A stretch of 64,000 nt of DNA from Chryseobacterium salivictor (GCF_004359195.1 NZ_CP037954.1:2170001-2234000); one strand, 5' to 3'. Shown: positions 1 through 8,314, counted from the stretch's first letter. Translations and numbers: made by a program. Notes: generated by a model from the sequence alone, not told the origin.

Positions 1-1
1 T

Positions 2-547
2 AAAGCGGATAATGTCTTCAAGAAACTACAGTTGGTTTCTTCCGCCTTATTCAGTTTAGGACATGGTACGAACGATGCACAGAAAGTAATGGGAATTATC
101 GGAGCAGCCGTTATTTTTCATCACACGCATACCTTACAGGATCCTGTTTACCTGGCTTTAGACAGTACCCACCAGTTCAACTATTTTGTAGAACATTATT
201 TCTGGGTTCCTTTTACTTCATTTTTAATGATTGCTTTAGGAACAATGAGTGGGGGTTGGAAGATTGTAAAAACCATGGGTACCCGAATTACGAAAGTAAC
301 GCCCCTGGAAGGAGTTGCCGCTGAAACGGCCGGAGCAATAACGCTTTTCATTTCAGAACATTTCGGGATTCCGGTTTCTACCACGCACACCATTACCGGT
401 GCGATTATCGGGGTAGGCGTTACCAAAAGGGTTTCTGCAGTTCGCTGGGGAATCACGGTAAGTTTGCTTTGGGCCTGGATTTTAACCATTCCAATTTCAG
501 CCTTCGTGGCAGGACTTACGTACCTGATCGTGGTCTTTTTAAAATAA
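2..547 (+). CDS. Inorganic phosphate transporter, PiT family (C-terminal part, 5' truncated by window edge)
   Basis: The frame is open to the first base of the window, so this is the 3' part of a longer gene. The translation contains the PiT signature SLGHGTNDAQK at its start. Several hydrophobic helices follow, and a second conserved block (ETAGAITLFISEHFGIPVS) matches the repeat half of the family. PiT permeases import phosphate, or a metal-phosphate complex, across the inner membrane using an ion gradient. The in-frame TTG at position 32 is an internal codon, not a start. A hairpin with a T-run follows 22 bases after the stop. Family assignment is firm; which paralogue it is cannot be told from this fragment. 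Confidence 0.9.
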   Translation, partial: KADNVFKKLQLVSSALFSLGHGTNDAQKVMGIIGAAVIFHHTHTLQDPVYLALDSTHQFNYFVEHYFWVPFTSFLMIALGTMSGGWKIVKTMGTRITKVTPLEGVAAETAGAITLFISEHFGIPVSTTHTITGAIIGVGVTKRVSAVRWGITVSLLWAWILTIPISAFVAGLTYLIVVFLK

Positions 548-569
548 TCAGGACTTTTTATAAAATTAG

Positions 570-597
570 AGCCATTTCGAAAGAGATGGCTTTTTTT
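570..597 (+). terminator. Rho-independent terminator after phosphate transporter
   Basis: A 6-bp stem (AGCCAT/ATGGCT) with a 10-base loop is followed directly by a run of seven T. It lies just after the stop codon at 547. Confidence 0.75.
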
Positions 598-620
598 GTG
601 GAACAAGTCGATAACAACGC

Positions 621-663
621 AGTGATGGAGTGATTGGGTGATTGGTTTTTTGAGTGAGTGATA
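621..663. repeat. Low-complexity GTGATTG-like intergenic repeat
   Basis: Imperfect iterations of GTGATTG/GAGTGA units occur between the transporter terminator and mnmE. No coding potential is apparent. Similar word-like low-complexity stretches are common between genes in this bacterial group (general knowledge). Their role is unknown. Confidence 0.45.
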
Positions 664-905
664 AATATTAAAGTTTGCAGATGATTTCGAATAATTGAAA
701 ATCAGCCAATTGTATTTCTTTAACAAACGAAGAGTCTTTGTCTCTCTTTAGTTGAATGTAGTTTTTAGTTCATTTAATTTAATCTTGCGATGCAAGACAA
801 AGTTTAAAATGTTTTATTGTGTTTATCTTTTTGTACCGCATGTAACTTTTTAATAGGGTGACCTGGACAATTGACACCATGTCCTGAAAAATAGGAATAA
901 TTCCG

Positions 906-913
906 TAATTTTG
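906..913 (+). promoter_or_regulatory. -7 box of the mnmE promoter
   Basis: TAATTTTG matches the Bacteroidota -7 consensus TAnnTTTG and ends four bases before the ATG at 918. Transcription would begin at or near the start codon. No exact TTG lies at the usual distance upstream; the nearest candidate is CTG at 884-886. Confidence 0.55.
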
Positions 914-917
914 CCGT

Positions 918-2447
918 ATGAATCAAGATACGATCTGTGCGATTGCGACCGCAAATGGAGTAGGCGCTTTGGGAATTATCCGCCTTTCCGGAGGGGAAGC
1001 CGTGAAAATTGCGCAAAAAACTTTTAAAGGAAAAAATCTGGAAGAAGTACCGTCGCATACGGTGCATTACGGCTATATAGTGGATGGAAATAGCCAGGAG
1101 GCAAAAGGAAAGAACAAAGATGAAAGAACAAAGATAATAGAGGACAGACCGGAGACGGAAGATGTTGAGCAATTCACCATTCAGAATGAATCGTCCGTCA
1201 CCCAATACCCGACATCCAGCGATACCGAAGAAATTATCGATGAAGTGATGGTTTCTGTTTTCCGCGCACCCAAAACCTTTACGATGGAAGATGTGGTGGA
1301 AATATCTTTTCACGGCTCGCCGCATATTGCAAAGAAAATTCTGGAAGTTTTGGTAAAACACGGCGCCAGGTTGGCGAAAGCAGGTGAGTTTACCATGCGG
1401 GCTTTTATGAACGGCAGAATCGATTTGGCACAGGCTGAATCCATCGCTGATCTGATCGCGTCGGAAAATGAAGCCTCGCGGAAAGTGGCTTTGAATCAGC
1501 TTAAAGGAGGAATTACAAGTGAGATCTCCATCTTGAGAAATGACTTGCTGAATTTTACTTCGCTCATCGAACTGGAACTGGATTTCGGGGAAGAAGATGT
1601 AGAATTTGCAGACCGTACCGCCATGAATAAACTGCTGCAGAATCTTCGGCATAAACTGGGCGCTTTAATTGAAAGTTTCCAGTACGGAAATGCGCTGAAA
1701 AATGGAGTAGAAGTGGCCATCATCGGGAAACCGAATGCGGGAAAATCCACACTTTTGAATGCTTTGCTGAAAGAGGAAAGAGCCATTGTGTCGGAAATTG
1801 CAGGAACGACCCGCGATACCATCGAAGAAGTGATTCATCTGAAAGGAACGGCTTTCCGTTTTGTGGATACCGCCGGACTTCGGGAAACGACGGATGTTAT
1901 TGAGAAAATTGGGGTGACGAAAGCGAAGGAGAAAATTGCCTCCGCGAAAGTGCTTTTGTATCTCTACGATGAGCAGGATTCTACGCCTGAAGAAGTGATT
2001 GCGTTTGTAAAGGAATTTCACCGCGAGGATTTAAAAATTGTATTGGTGCATAATAAAGTGGATTTGACGAACGACGAAATTCCAAACGAATTTGACTCGA
2101 CCTTAAATCTGGAATTGTTTCCGGACTATTGTGATGAGTTATTAAGGATTTCCGCACGGGATCAAACCGGAATTGAAGCCGTAAAAACAGTCCTGATCGA
2201 TTATGTAGAAAATTTAAAAGACCAGGAAAGCAATGTGATCATCACCAATCAAAGACATTACGACGCGTTGCGGAAATCTCTGCAGTCTGTCCTTCAGGTA
2301 GAGGATGCAGTAAGTTCCGGAATTCACACCGAACTCTTGGCGTATGAACTGAGAAACGCTTTGGAGCAGTTGGGCGAGATCTCCGGTGAGTTCACAAATG
2401 ACGAAGTATTGGGGAATATTTTTTCAAAATTCTGTATCGGAAAGTAA
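918..2447 (+). CDS. mnmE: tRNA uridine-5-carboxymethylaminomethyl(34) synthesis GTPase MnmE with an extra ~45-residue insertion
   Basis: MnmE works with MnmG to build the cmnm5 group on wobble U34 of certain tRNAs; it binds folate and hydrolyses GTP. Order of domains: N-terminal folate-binding TrmE domain (about 1-165), helical domain, and an inserted G domain with G1 GKPNAGKS (270-277), TTRD (297-300), DTAG (317-320) and NKVD. The C-terminal catalytic motif CIGK is the last four residues. The protein has 509 residues; the family usually has about 450-465. The surplus lies near residues 57-102, between YGYIVD and the DEVMVSVFRAPKT block, is charged and repetitive, and contains a 14-bp tandem duplication. 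The start follows a -7 box by four bases. Function is probably retained because all motifs are intact. Confidence 0.95.
   Translation: MNQDTICAIATANGVGALGIIRLSGGEAVKIAQKTFKGKNLEEVPSHTVHYGYIVDGNSQEAKGKNKDERTKIIEDRPETEDVEQFTIQNESSVTQYPTSSDTEEIIDEVMVSVFRAPKTFTMEDVVEISFHGSPHIAKKILEVLVKHGARLAKAGEFTMRAFMNGRIDLAQAESIADLIASENEASRKVALNQLKGGITSEISILRNDLLNFTSLIELELDFGEEDVEFADRTAMNKLLQNLRHKLGALIESFQYGNALKNGVEVAIIGKPNAGKSTLLNALLKEERAIVSEIAGTTRDTIEEVIHLKGTAFRFVDTAGLRETTDVIEKIGVTKAKEKIASAKVLLYLYDEQDSTPEEVIAFVKEFHREDLKIVLVHNKVDLTNDEIPNEFDSTLNLELFPDYCDELLRISARDQTGIEAVKTVLIDYVENLKDQESNVIITNQRHYDALRKSLQSVLQVEDAVSSGIHTELLAYELRNALEQLGEISGEFTNDEVLGNIFSKFCIGK
1108..1135 (+). repeat. 14-bp perfect tandem duplication inside mnmE
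   Basis: GAAAGAACAAAGAT is present twice back to back (1108-1121 and 1122-1135) within the extra segment of mnmE. The surrounding composition (AAGAACAAAGATAATAGAGG) resembles intergenic low-complexity DNA more than codon-structured sequence. This suggests that a noncoding repeat was captured in frame. Confidence 0.7.
2430..2447 (+). other. Possible integrase attachment site at the 3' end of mnmE
   Basis: The last 18 bases of mnmE, TTCTGTATCGGAAAGTAA, encode the conserved FCIGK-stop. They closely resemble the 18-base site at the mnmE (thdF/trmE) 3' end used by Salmonella genomic island 1, recalled as TTCTGTATTGGGAAGTAA. A broken tyrosine recombinase begins about 80 bases downstream. No second copy that would mark the far end of an island was found in the window, so use as an att site is inference. 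Confidence 0.35.
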
Positions 2448-2526
2448 ATTGCTTTTCTTTTGGTTTCTTTTGTGTTTTTTTGTTTGATTTACAGTAGTTT
2501 ATGTGAATTTTATTTTCTCTTGTTAG

Positions 2527-3224
2527 CGTTTATTTTATATATTTGTACATCCCTCACTAGAAGTTATTTACCACTCTCTCAAAATTCCTTATTTCAATAA
2601 ATTTAAAGCAGCTTTAGGAAATGCTTTTGATGAAGGTTATCTTACAGTCAATTATGCTGCAAAAATAAAATCATTTGAGCAAGTTGAAATCCAGAGGGAA
2701 TACTTGATATTTGAGGAATTACAATCTCTAGCAAAAGCAGAATGTAATATCCAGTGCTAAAAAAAGCATTTTTATTTTCTTGCTTATCGGGATTACGCAG
2801 GTCAGATATTAATACTTTGACTTGGTCAGAAGTTCCTGATGAAGGTGAGTTTTCTAAAGTCAATTTTAGGCAAGAGAAAACAGGTGGAGTTGAGTATTTG
2901 TATATCTCTGCACAAGCCATAGAACTTCTTGGAGAACGGCAGGATCCTCAGGATCTAGTTTTCAGAGGGTTGAAATATGGGATGACTTACAACACTGAAA
3001 TTATTCGTTGGTGTAATCGCGCGGCAGTTCCTAAACATATTACTTTTCACTCCGCACGGTATACCAATGCAGTTTTGTTATTAGAAAACGGAGCAGATAT
3101 TTACACTGTTTCTAAGAGGCTTGATCATCGAGAATTGAGAACAACTCAAATTTATGCAAAGATCGTGGATTCAAAAATGAAAGAGGCGGCTGAGGTTATT
3201 TCAGAATTATATATTGAAATGTAG
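2527..3224 (+). pseudogene. Tyrosine recombinase/phage integrase remnant (N-terminally truncated, frameshifted)
   Basis: Two frames together read as the core-binding and catalytic parts of a Bacteroidota tyrosine recombinase. The first frame (2527-2759) ends in EFELQSL-like core-binding sequence and stops at TGC TAA. Removing one frame step near 2750 joins it to the second frame, which starts PVLKKAFLFSCLSGLRRSD. The catalytic set is visible: Arg in SGLRRSD, Lys in RQEKTG, HSAR, LDHREL and the Tyr in TQIYAKI. The N-terminal arm-binding domain is missing. The lesion looks like a single-base deletion, so the gene is probably dead unless the second frame is expressed alone. Its place right behind mnmE suggests integration at that gene's 3' end. 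Confidence 0.8.
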
Positions 3225-3412
3225 ATGATAATTTTTTTTGTGTTGCAATTCAAATCCTAATTTTTGACTCTTAAACTTTTCATTAAAGCGAATTTAAATT
3301 CAGAGTAATAGTTTTTAATCTTATTTGATAGTGTTTATATTGTAAATGATTGATTGCATTGCGTATATGGTTTTTGATGTTGACTTTTGTTTAAATTAAT
3401 TAAACGAAACAA

Positions 3413-3678
3413 ATGGAAAAGAATGAGGTTATTCTGCACAAACTTAACCGAAGTGAAAAGCATATTTTCGCTCTCAAAGCTATTCTTAATGTTAGGATTT
3501 TTAAAATCCTATATCTATAAACTCATACATGAGAATTTAATTCCCTTTTCAAAACCTAATAGAAAATTCTTTTTTTGATAGGAAGAAAATAGATGAGTTT
3601 CTGCGTCAGAATGCAAATAAATCGAAAGAAGAAATAAACAGAGAAGCCATAGAGTTTTCTCTGAAAAATAAAATTTAA
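3413..3678 (+). pseudogene. Helix-turn-helix DNA-binding (excisionase-like) gene, doubly frameshifted
   Basis: Three successive frames give one small protein. First MEKNEVILHKLNRSEKHIF (ATG at 3413), then LGFLKSYIYKLIHENLIPFS, then DRKKIDEFLRQNANKS ending at 3678. The middle part is a MerR/excisionase-type helix-turn-helix as found in small proteins encoded beside Bacteroidota integrases. Part of the normal recognition region after ILNV appears deleted at the first frameshift, and the second frameshift is in a T-run near 3575. The gene sits between the integrase relic and the polymerase cassette. It is most likely a directionality factor or regulator of the same lost element. Confidence 0.7.
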
Positions 3679-3704
3679 CCCACGGAGCCACATTTTCATT
3701 AATT

Positions 3705-6700
3705 TTATGAAGAAAACTTATTTCTTGGCAATCCAATTTCATGCTCTTGGGGATAAGGTTTTCTATGCGTCATACTCACGTCTTCATGTAGGTTTCTTGC
3801 GGTTTCTAAAGATTTTTCTTGGTCCATCGAATATCGTGGGTCAGGTATAAAAGGCATTTTTGCCATCTTATGAATCGTTATTGTCGGAAAATGAAAATCT
3901 ACTTCTACCGTACCCAACAATAAATAACAGCCGCCACCTTGAAAAGGATATTGTTCCAGAACATTGGGAAAATGAGCCGTGTCAAAATATTCACCCTCGG
4001 CATCGATCCAGGTTCCGAAAAACATGGTTCCTCGTTTGGTGGGAACATGTTTTCTTGAAATCAGATAAGCCAGCATTTTCACTTGTCGCTTATGATATGT
4101 AATTAAATCTTTAGCCATGACTCTTCCTCTGTATCGGGTTTGTAAGAGGTCAAAAGGATTGAATGAAACGGGAAATCCTAAGGTCTCAATTTCATCAAAT
4201 GCATCTTCAAATGGGTTTCTTTTTATTTTCGGAAGTTGATAGTTTTTCTGAGGTTCGTCCAGTAATGTTGGATGTTTGAAAACCACTTTATGCTTTCCTA
4301 AAATAAATCTGGCTTCGATCAATAATTCGTATTTTTGTTTTCCTGTGAATCTGAATGCGCCGACGAAAATCAGAACCTGTAAGGTTTCGATACCCATTGG
4401 AATCCTTTTTGTAAAATTCTCTAAAGAAGTATAATGGCCATTTTCCTTTCTTTCTTCAGGAATCAATTCCGCTAACTTTTTTTCTAATTTTTCTATGTGC
4501 ATTAATCCTAAATAAACATCAGTTCCATAGACAGTGGTCCTGAATTCACTGAAGTTCACACACGGATTATGAATGGTTGCACCGGACATTTTCGCTTCGT
4601 GAACATACACTTCGGTTCGGTAAAATCCGCCACCATTATTAATGGCACACACCATAAATTCAATAGGGTAGTACACCTTCAAATACAAACTCTGATAACT
4701 TTCCACGGCATAAGAAGCAGAGTGGGCTTTACAAAATGAGTATCCGGCAAAAGATTCAATCTGTCTGTAAACCTCTTTTGATAATTGTTCGGGATGTCCG
4801 AGTTCTTTACAGGATTCAAAAAAATGATCTTTCACTTTTTGTAATGCCGATAAAGACCTGCCTTTACCGCTCATCGCTCTTCTCAAAACATCACCATCGG
4901 GAGCAGATAGACCGCCAAAATGCAGAGCTATTTTAATCACATCTTCCTGATAGACCATAATTCCATAGGTTTCCCCGAGTTCCTTTTTAAATATATCATG
5001 AATGTATTCGAACTTTCTGGGATTATTATGCCGGAAAATATATTCCTTCATCATTCCGCTCTGTGCAACACCAGGTCGTATAATAGAAGATGCAGCTACT
5101 AAAACTTTATAATTATCGCATTTTAATCTTCTTAATAATCCACGCATCGCAGGACTTTCAATATAAAAGCAGCCAATGGTTTTTCCGATGCTCAAAAATT
5201 CATTGCATTTTGTTTCATCTTTTGAAATGGTGGTGTCTTTAATATCAATGATAATTCCTCTCTTTTCTTTGATCAATTCTACGGTGTCTTTGATGGTTCC
5301 CAATCCTCTTTGGGATAGAATATCGAATTTTTCCAAACCGATTTTCTCAGCCGTGTGCATGTCGAACTGTACAATCGGAAAACCTTTAGGTGGCATTTCC
5401 AAGGCTGAATAATTGGTGATTGGTTCTTCGGAGATTAAGATTCCACAAGAATGCATGCTTCTTTGGTTCGGATATTTTTCTAACAGTTTCCCATATTGGT
5501 GAACTAATCTGAATACCGAATTATCATCATGTTGATCCATAGGTTTTCGGGTCAGTATATCCAATTCTTCTTTTGGTAGTCCAAAAGCTTTACCTACCTC
5601 TCTGAAAATAGATTTGTATTTAAACTCCACATTCGTTCCGCAGAATGCTACATGATCCTTCCCATATTTATGGAAGATATATTCCAAAATAGTATCTCTG
5701 TTTTGCCAACTCCAATCGACGTCAAAATCAGGCGGCGTTTTTCGGTTAAGATTTAAGAACCTTTCAAAATATAAATCCAATTCCAAGGGACAGATATCTG
5801 TAATTCCGATGCAGTAACTTACAATGGAGTTTGCACCGCTTCCTCTTCCCACGTGCATAAATCCCATGCTGTTGCTGTACTGGATAATATCCCAAGTAAT
5901 CAGAAAATAGGCACAGAAGTTAAGCTGCTCAATCACCGCCAATTCTTTTTCTACTCTTGCTTGCGCTTGAGAATGATCTGCTGAATATCTTTTGCTCAGA
6001 CCTTCATAAGCTAGCTGCCGCAAAAGTTTAGAATCATTTTCCTTGCTTCCTGTGAAATGCTTCTTGTTTTTAGGAATTGAAAAATCAAAATCAAAGCAGC
6101 ATTCATTGACCACGAATTTGGTATTCTCAATGATTTGCGGATAATATTTATATTTTTCTAAAAGCTGTTTCTTGTTCACAAATGTTTCGGTGTCTTTACA
6201 ATAATCACCCTCTGAAAGTTTCGTGATTAGCGTATTATGATCGATCGCTCTCAATATTTTATGCAATTCATATTCTTCATCAGTTTTGAAGGTAACTGGA
6301 TGCAGAATAACCATCTTGTGAACCAAGTTTTTCAGTTCAGATTGCATCAAAAGGTTTAGTTCATCCTGTCTGATTCCTATAAATTCATGATCCAATAATC
6401 TTTCGGGAATATTCTGTAAAGGATAAATAACAAAAGTGTTTTCAAACTCGGGATTCGCTTTAGGAATTAAAACTCCATCACAATTGTATGCAGTTAAAAG
6501 TCGGTTGATTTCCCCAATCCCTTGTTGATTCTTTGCCAAACAGAGATAATACAATTCATTTTCAACCCGTATTTCAGCACCTACGATGGGCTTAATGTTG
6601 TTGACAGTACATAATTTATAAAAATCATAGATCCCCGTAACCGCATTAATATCCGTCAAGGCCAGGGTTTTGATACGATAATCAAGAGCCTGCTGAACCA

Positions 6701-6761
6701 AATCCTCAACAGAAATAGTTCCGTACCGAAGACTGTGATAGGAATGACAATTCAAAAACAT
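3705..6761 (-). CDS. DNA polymerase III alpha subunit, accessory DnaE-type (error-prone repair cassette)
   Basis: The product is a C-family polymerase of 1018 residues. It has an N-terminal PHP domain (about 1-200, starting FLNCHSYHSLRYG). The palm domain has the metal-binding pair in PDFDVDW (D347 and D349) and a third aspartate in EKFDIL. Fingers, helix-hairpin-helix and an OB-fold near 930-990 follow. It is shorter than replicative alpha subunits (about 1150-1550), as expected for the accessory DnaE linked to Y-family polymerases. The start lies seven bases after the stop of the broken dinB-like gene, so the two formed an operon divergent from the S24 repressor. The reading frame is intact although its partner is destroyed. 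The likely role is translesion or repair synthesis under SOS-type control (inference from family and context). Confidence 0.9.
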   Translation of the reverse strand: MFLNCHSYHSLRYGTISVEDLVQQALDYRIKTLALTDINAVTGIYDFYKLCTVNNIKPIVGAEIRVENELYYLCLAKNQQGIGEINRLLTAYNCDGVLIPKANPEFENTFVIYPLQNIPERLLDHEFIGIRQDELNLLMQSELKNLVHKMVILHPVTFKTDEEYELHKILRAIDHNTLITKLSEGDYCKDTETFVNKKQLLEKYKYYPQIIENTKFVVNECCFDFDFSIPKNKKHFTGSKENDSKLLRQLAYEGLSKRYSADHSQAQARVEKELAVIEQLNFCAYFLITWDIIQYSNSMGFMHVGRGSGANSIVSYCIGITDICPLELDLYFERFLNLNRKTPPDFDVDWSWQNRDTILEYIFHKYGKDHVAFCGTNVEFKYKSIFREVGKAFGLPKEELDILTRKPMDQHDDNSVFRLVHQYGKLLEKYPNQRSMHSCGILISEEPITNYSALEMPPKGFPIVQFDMHTAEKIGLEKFDILSQRGLGTIKDTVELIKEKRGIIIDIKDTTISKDETKCNEFLSIGKTIGCFYIESPAMRGLLRRLKCDNYKVLVAASSIIRPGVAQSGMMKEYIFRHNNPRKFEYIHDIFKKELGETYGIMVYQEDVIKIALHFGGLSAPDGDVLRRAMSGKGRSLSALQKVKDHFFESCKELGHPEQLSKEVYRQIESFAGYSFCKAHSASYAVESYQSLYLKVYYPIEFMVCAINNGGGFYRTEVYVHEAKMSGATIHNPCVNFSEFRTTVYGTDVYLGLMHIEKLEKKLAELIPEERKENGHYTSLENFTKRIPMGIETLQVLIFVGAFRFTGKQKYELLIEARFILGKHKVVFKHPTLLDEPQKNYQLPKIKRNPFEDAFDEIETLGFPVSFNPFDLLQTRYRGRVMAKDLITYHKRQVKMLAYLISRKHVPTKRGTMFFGTWIDAEGEYFDTAHFPNVLEQYPFQGGGCYLLLGTVEVDFHFPTITIHKMAKMPFIPDPRYSMDQEKSLETARNLHEDVSMTHRKPYPQEHEIGLPRNKFSS

Positions 6762-6767
6762 AATTAA

Positions 6768-7298
6768 CTATTTTATTAAACCTGATGCTCTTCCTACACT
6801 GGCGGTACCAAATCTATTTTTAATTTTATCCATCGTTTGATACAGGAGATCAATTCTTCTGTGTCTTCAAAAAGATTCATCTGATGACAGCCTTCTACCA
6901 AACCGGTGAACTTTACCCCAATCAATCGAATTCTCATACGTCTGGGATATACTTTTTTGAAGAGTTCTAAAACATACCTGAGCAATGTGTGATCCGCTGA
7001 GGTATGGGCAATTCGGCACTGCTTGGTCTCGAATAACCTCAGTGACCAAATGAGATATATTGGAATAATATTCCATATCACCTTTGATGACTTTTGCTTC
7101 GGGACATAACCTTAATGCCATTTTAATGGACATCGCACTTCGAACGCCAAAATATCTCGCTTCATAAGAGCAGGATGCTACCAAACCACGGTCTCCACCT
7201 CCGATAATCACAGGTAGTTTCTCCAATTCAGTATTTTTAAGTCTTTCACAGGAAACAAAAAAGGTATCCAAATCCATGTGTACAATTGCACGATTCAT
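6768..7298 (-). pseudogene. Y-family DNA polymerase (DinB/UmuC-like) with large internal deletion and frameshift
   Basis: The first part reads MNRAIVHMDLDTFFVSCER, the start of a Y-family palm with its first catalytic aspartates, and continues to about residue 85 (SHLVTEVI). At about 7026-7035 the sequence jumps in another frame to FETKQCRIAHTSADHTLL, which belongs to the C-terminal little-finger domain. About 190-200 codons are missing, including the second catalytic motif (usually SIDE) and the rest of palm, fingers and thumb. A further one-base loss near 6850 shifts the end; restoring it gives TMDKIKNRFGTASVGRASG and a stop at 6768-6770, seven bases before dnaE. A normal protein would have about 370-390 residues. 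It cannot be an active polymerase. Confidence 0.85.
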
Positions 7299-7300
7299 TT

Positions 7301-7341
7301 TACAAAACTATCACTATTTGTATCAAATTTAATTATATTTG
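7301..7341. promoter_or_regulatory. Divergent promoters and candidate operator between the Y-polymerase relic and the S24 repressor
   Basis: Leftward, the minus strand has TAGTTTTG (7303-7310) four bases before the relic's ATG. Rightward, TATATTTG (7334-7341) precedes the repressor ATG at 7360. An inverted repeat TACAAA-N10-TTTGTA (7301-7322) covers the leftward -7 box and is a plausible binding site for the adjacent XRE/S24 repressor. The promoter calls rest on the TAnnTTTG consensus; the operator is inference. Confidence 0.5.
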
Positions 7342-7359
7342 TTGCTATAAATTATACCA

Positions 7360-8136
7360 ATGTCAATTTTATCAGATAACATGCGCTTTTTGAGAACGAA
7401 GCAAAAATTCTCCCAACAAAAAATTGCAGACATACTTTTTATTACACGAGGTCGTTATGCAAAATACGAGGATGGAAGCTCGGAACCACCGATAGAAATT
7501 TTAATGAGAATTTCAAAGTATTTCAGTATTAGTATTGATCTTTTAGTTGGCGTAGATCTTAGAAAATATCTTTTAGAAGAAATGCTCAATCTTCCTGATA
7601 ATCGTATTTTAGTTCCGATAACGGTGGATACTTCAGGGAATAATCAAATTGAAATTATTCCGCAAAAAGCTTCGATGGGTTACCTGAATGGTTACAGCGA
7701 TCCTGATTATATCGAAAGTTTGCAAACCATTTCTTTACCATTTCTTAGAAACGGAAAATACCGTGCCTTCCCGGCAAGTGGCGATTCAATGCCGCCCTAT
7801 AAAGACGGAACTTATATTGTCGGAAAATACGTTGAAAATTTAACTGACCTAAAAACCGATAAAACCTATGTTTTTATCACGATAAATGATGGAATTATTT
7901 ATAAAAGATTTCAATTTCATGAAGGCAATTTCATCTGTGTAAAGTCGGATAATAGCTTTTATGAACCTCTAAAAATACCCCTCATTGAAATTAAAGAAAT
8001 TTGGGAATTTGCATGTAGTATCAATACTGAAGAGTTTGATGCTGAAGAGTTTTCAGGGCAAAATGTTCGTGGTTTGTTTTTAGAATTAAAACAAGAAATT
8101 AAGAAGATTGGTCAAAAGCTTTCAAAACAAGATTAA
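7360..8136 (+). CDS. XRE-family transcriptional regulator with S24 (LexA-like) autopeptidase domain
   Basis: The 258-residue protein has an N-terminal helix-turn-helix (about 5-62, with QQKIADILFITRGRYAKYE) and a C-terminal LexA/CI-type peptidase domain. The catalytic serine lies in SGDSMPPYKDG (S143) and the general-base lysine in IIYKRF (K182). The usual cleavage dipeptide region is KASMGYL (about 103-109), where Ala-Ser replaces the classical Ala-Gly. Such proteins repress DNA-damage genes and cut themselves when RecA is activated. It is divergent from the Y-polymerase/DnaE pair, which makes that pair its likely target. A short tail of charged residues (about 225-258) follows the peptidase domain. 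The regulator appears intact although its operon is damaged. Confidence 0.88.
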   Translation: MSILSDNMRFLRTKQKFSQQKIADILFITRGRYAKYEDGSSEPPIEILMRISKYFSISIDLLVGVDLRKYLLEEMLNLPDNRILVPITVDTSGNNQIEIIPQKASMGYLNGYSDPDYIESLQTISLPFLRNGKYRAFPASGDSMPPYKDGTYIVGKYVENLTDLKTDKTYVFITINDGIIYKRFQFHEGNFICVKSDNSFYEPLKIPLIEIKEIWEFACSINTEEFDAEEFSGQNVRGLFLELKQEIKKIGQKLSKQD

Positions 8137-8194
8137 GATTTAATAGCTATGTTTTAGTAAAGCTAGTGGAAAGTTCGGTGGTAATTGACTACCT

Positions 8195-8240
8195 AGATTC
8201 GGTTTAAAGTGGCCATGTAAATTCGGTTTAAATTGTCCAC
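8195..8240 (+). repeat. Two near-identical 22-bp direct repeats (IS21-type end repeats)
   Basis: Copies at 8195-8216 and 8219-8240 share ATTCGGTTTAAA and differ at only a few positions (GTGGCCA against TTGTCCA). Their 24-base period and their position at the edge of the istB remnant identify them as terminal transposase-binding repeats. Confidence 0.65.
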
Positions 8241-8314
8241 CTCTTTTTTTGGGTAAAAACGACTGTTTTTCATGTGCTAATTTGTATTCATATATAATTA
8301 ATTTTCGGCTCTGT

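Noticed and set aside
804..1652. Long open frame (282 codons) antisense to mnmE
   Set aside because: It lies opposite a clear MnmE coding sequence, has no recognisable motif, and its start and end do not relate to any promoter. It is a shadow of the real gene.
4128..4146. Second att-like copy resembling the mnmE 3' end (TCTGTATCGG followed by GTAA)
   Set aside because: It lies inside the conserved coding sequence of the DnaE-type polymerase, matches only in part, and would not bound an island. A chance match is more likely.
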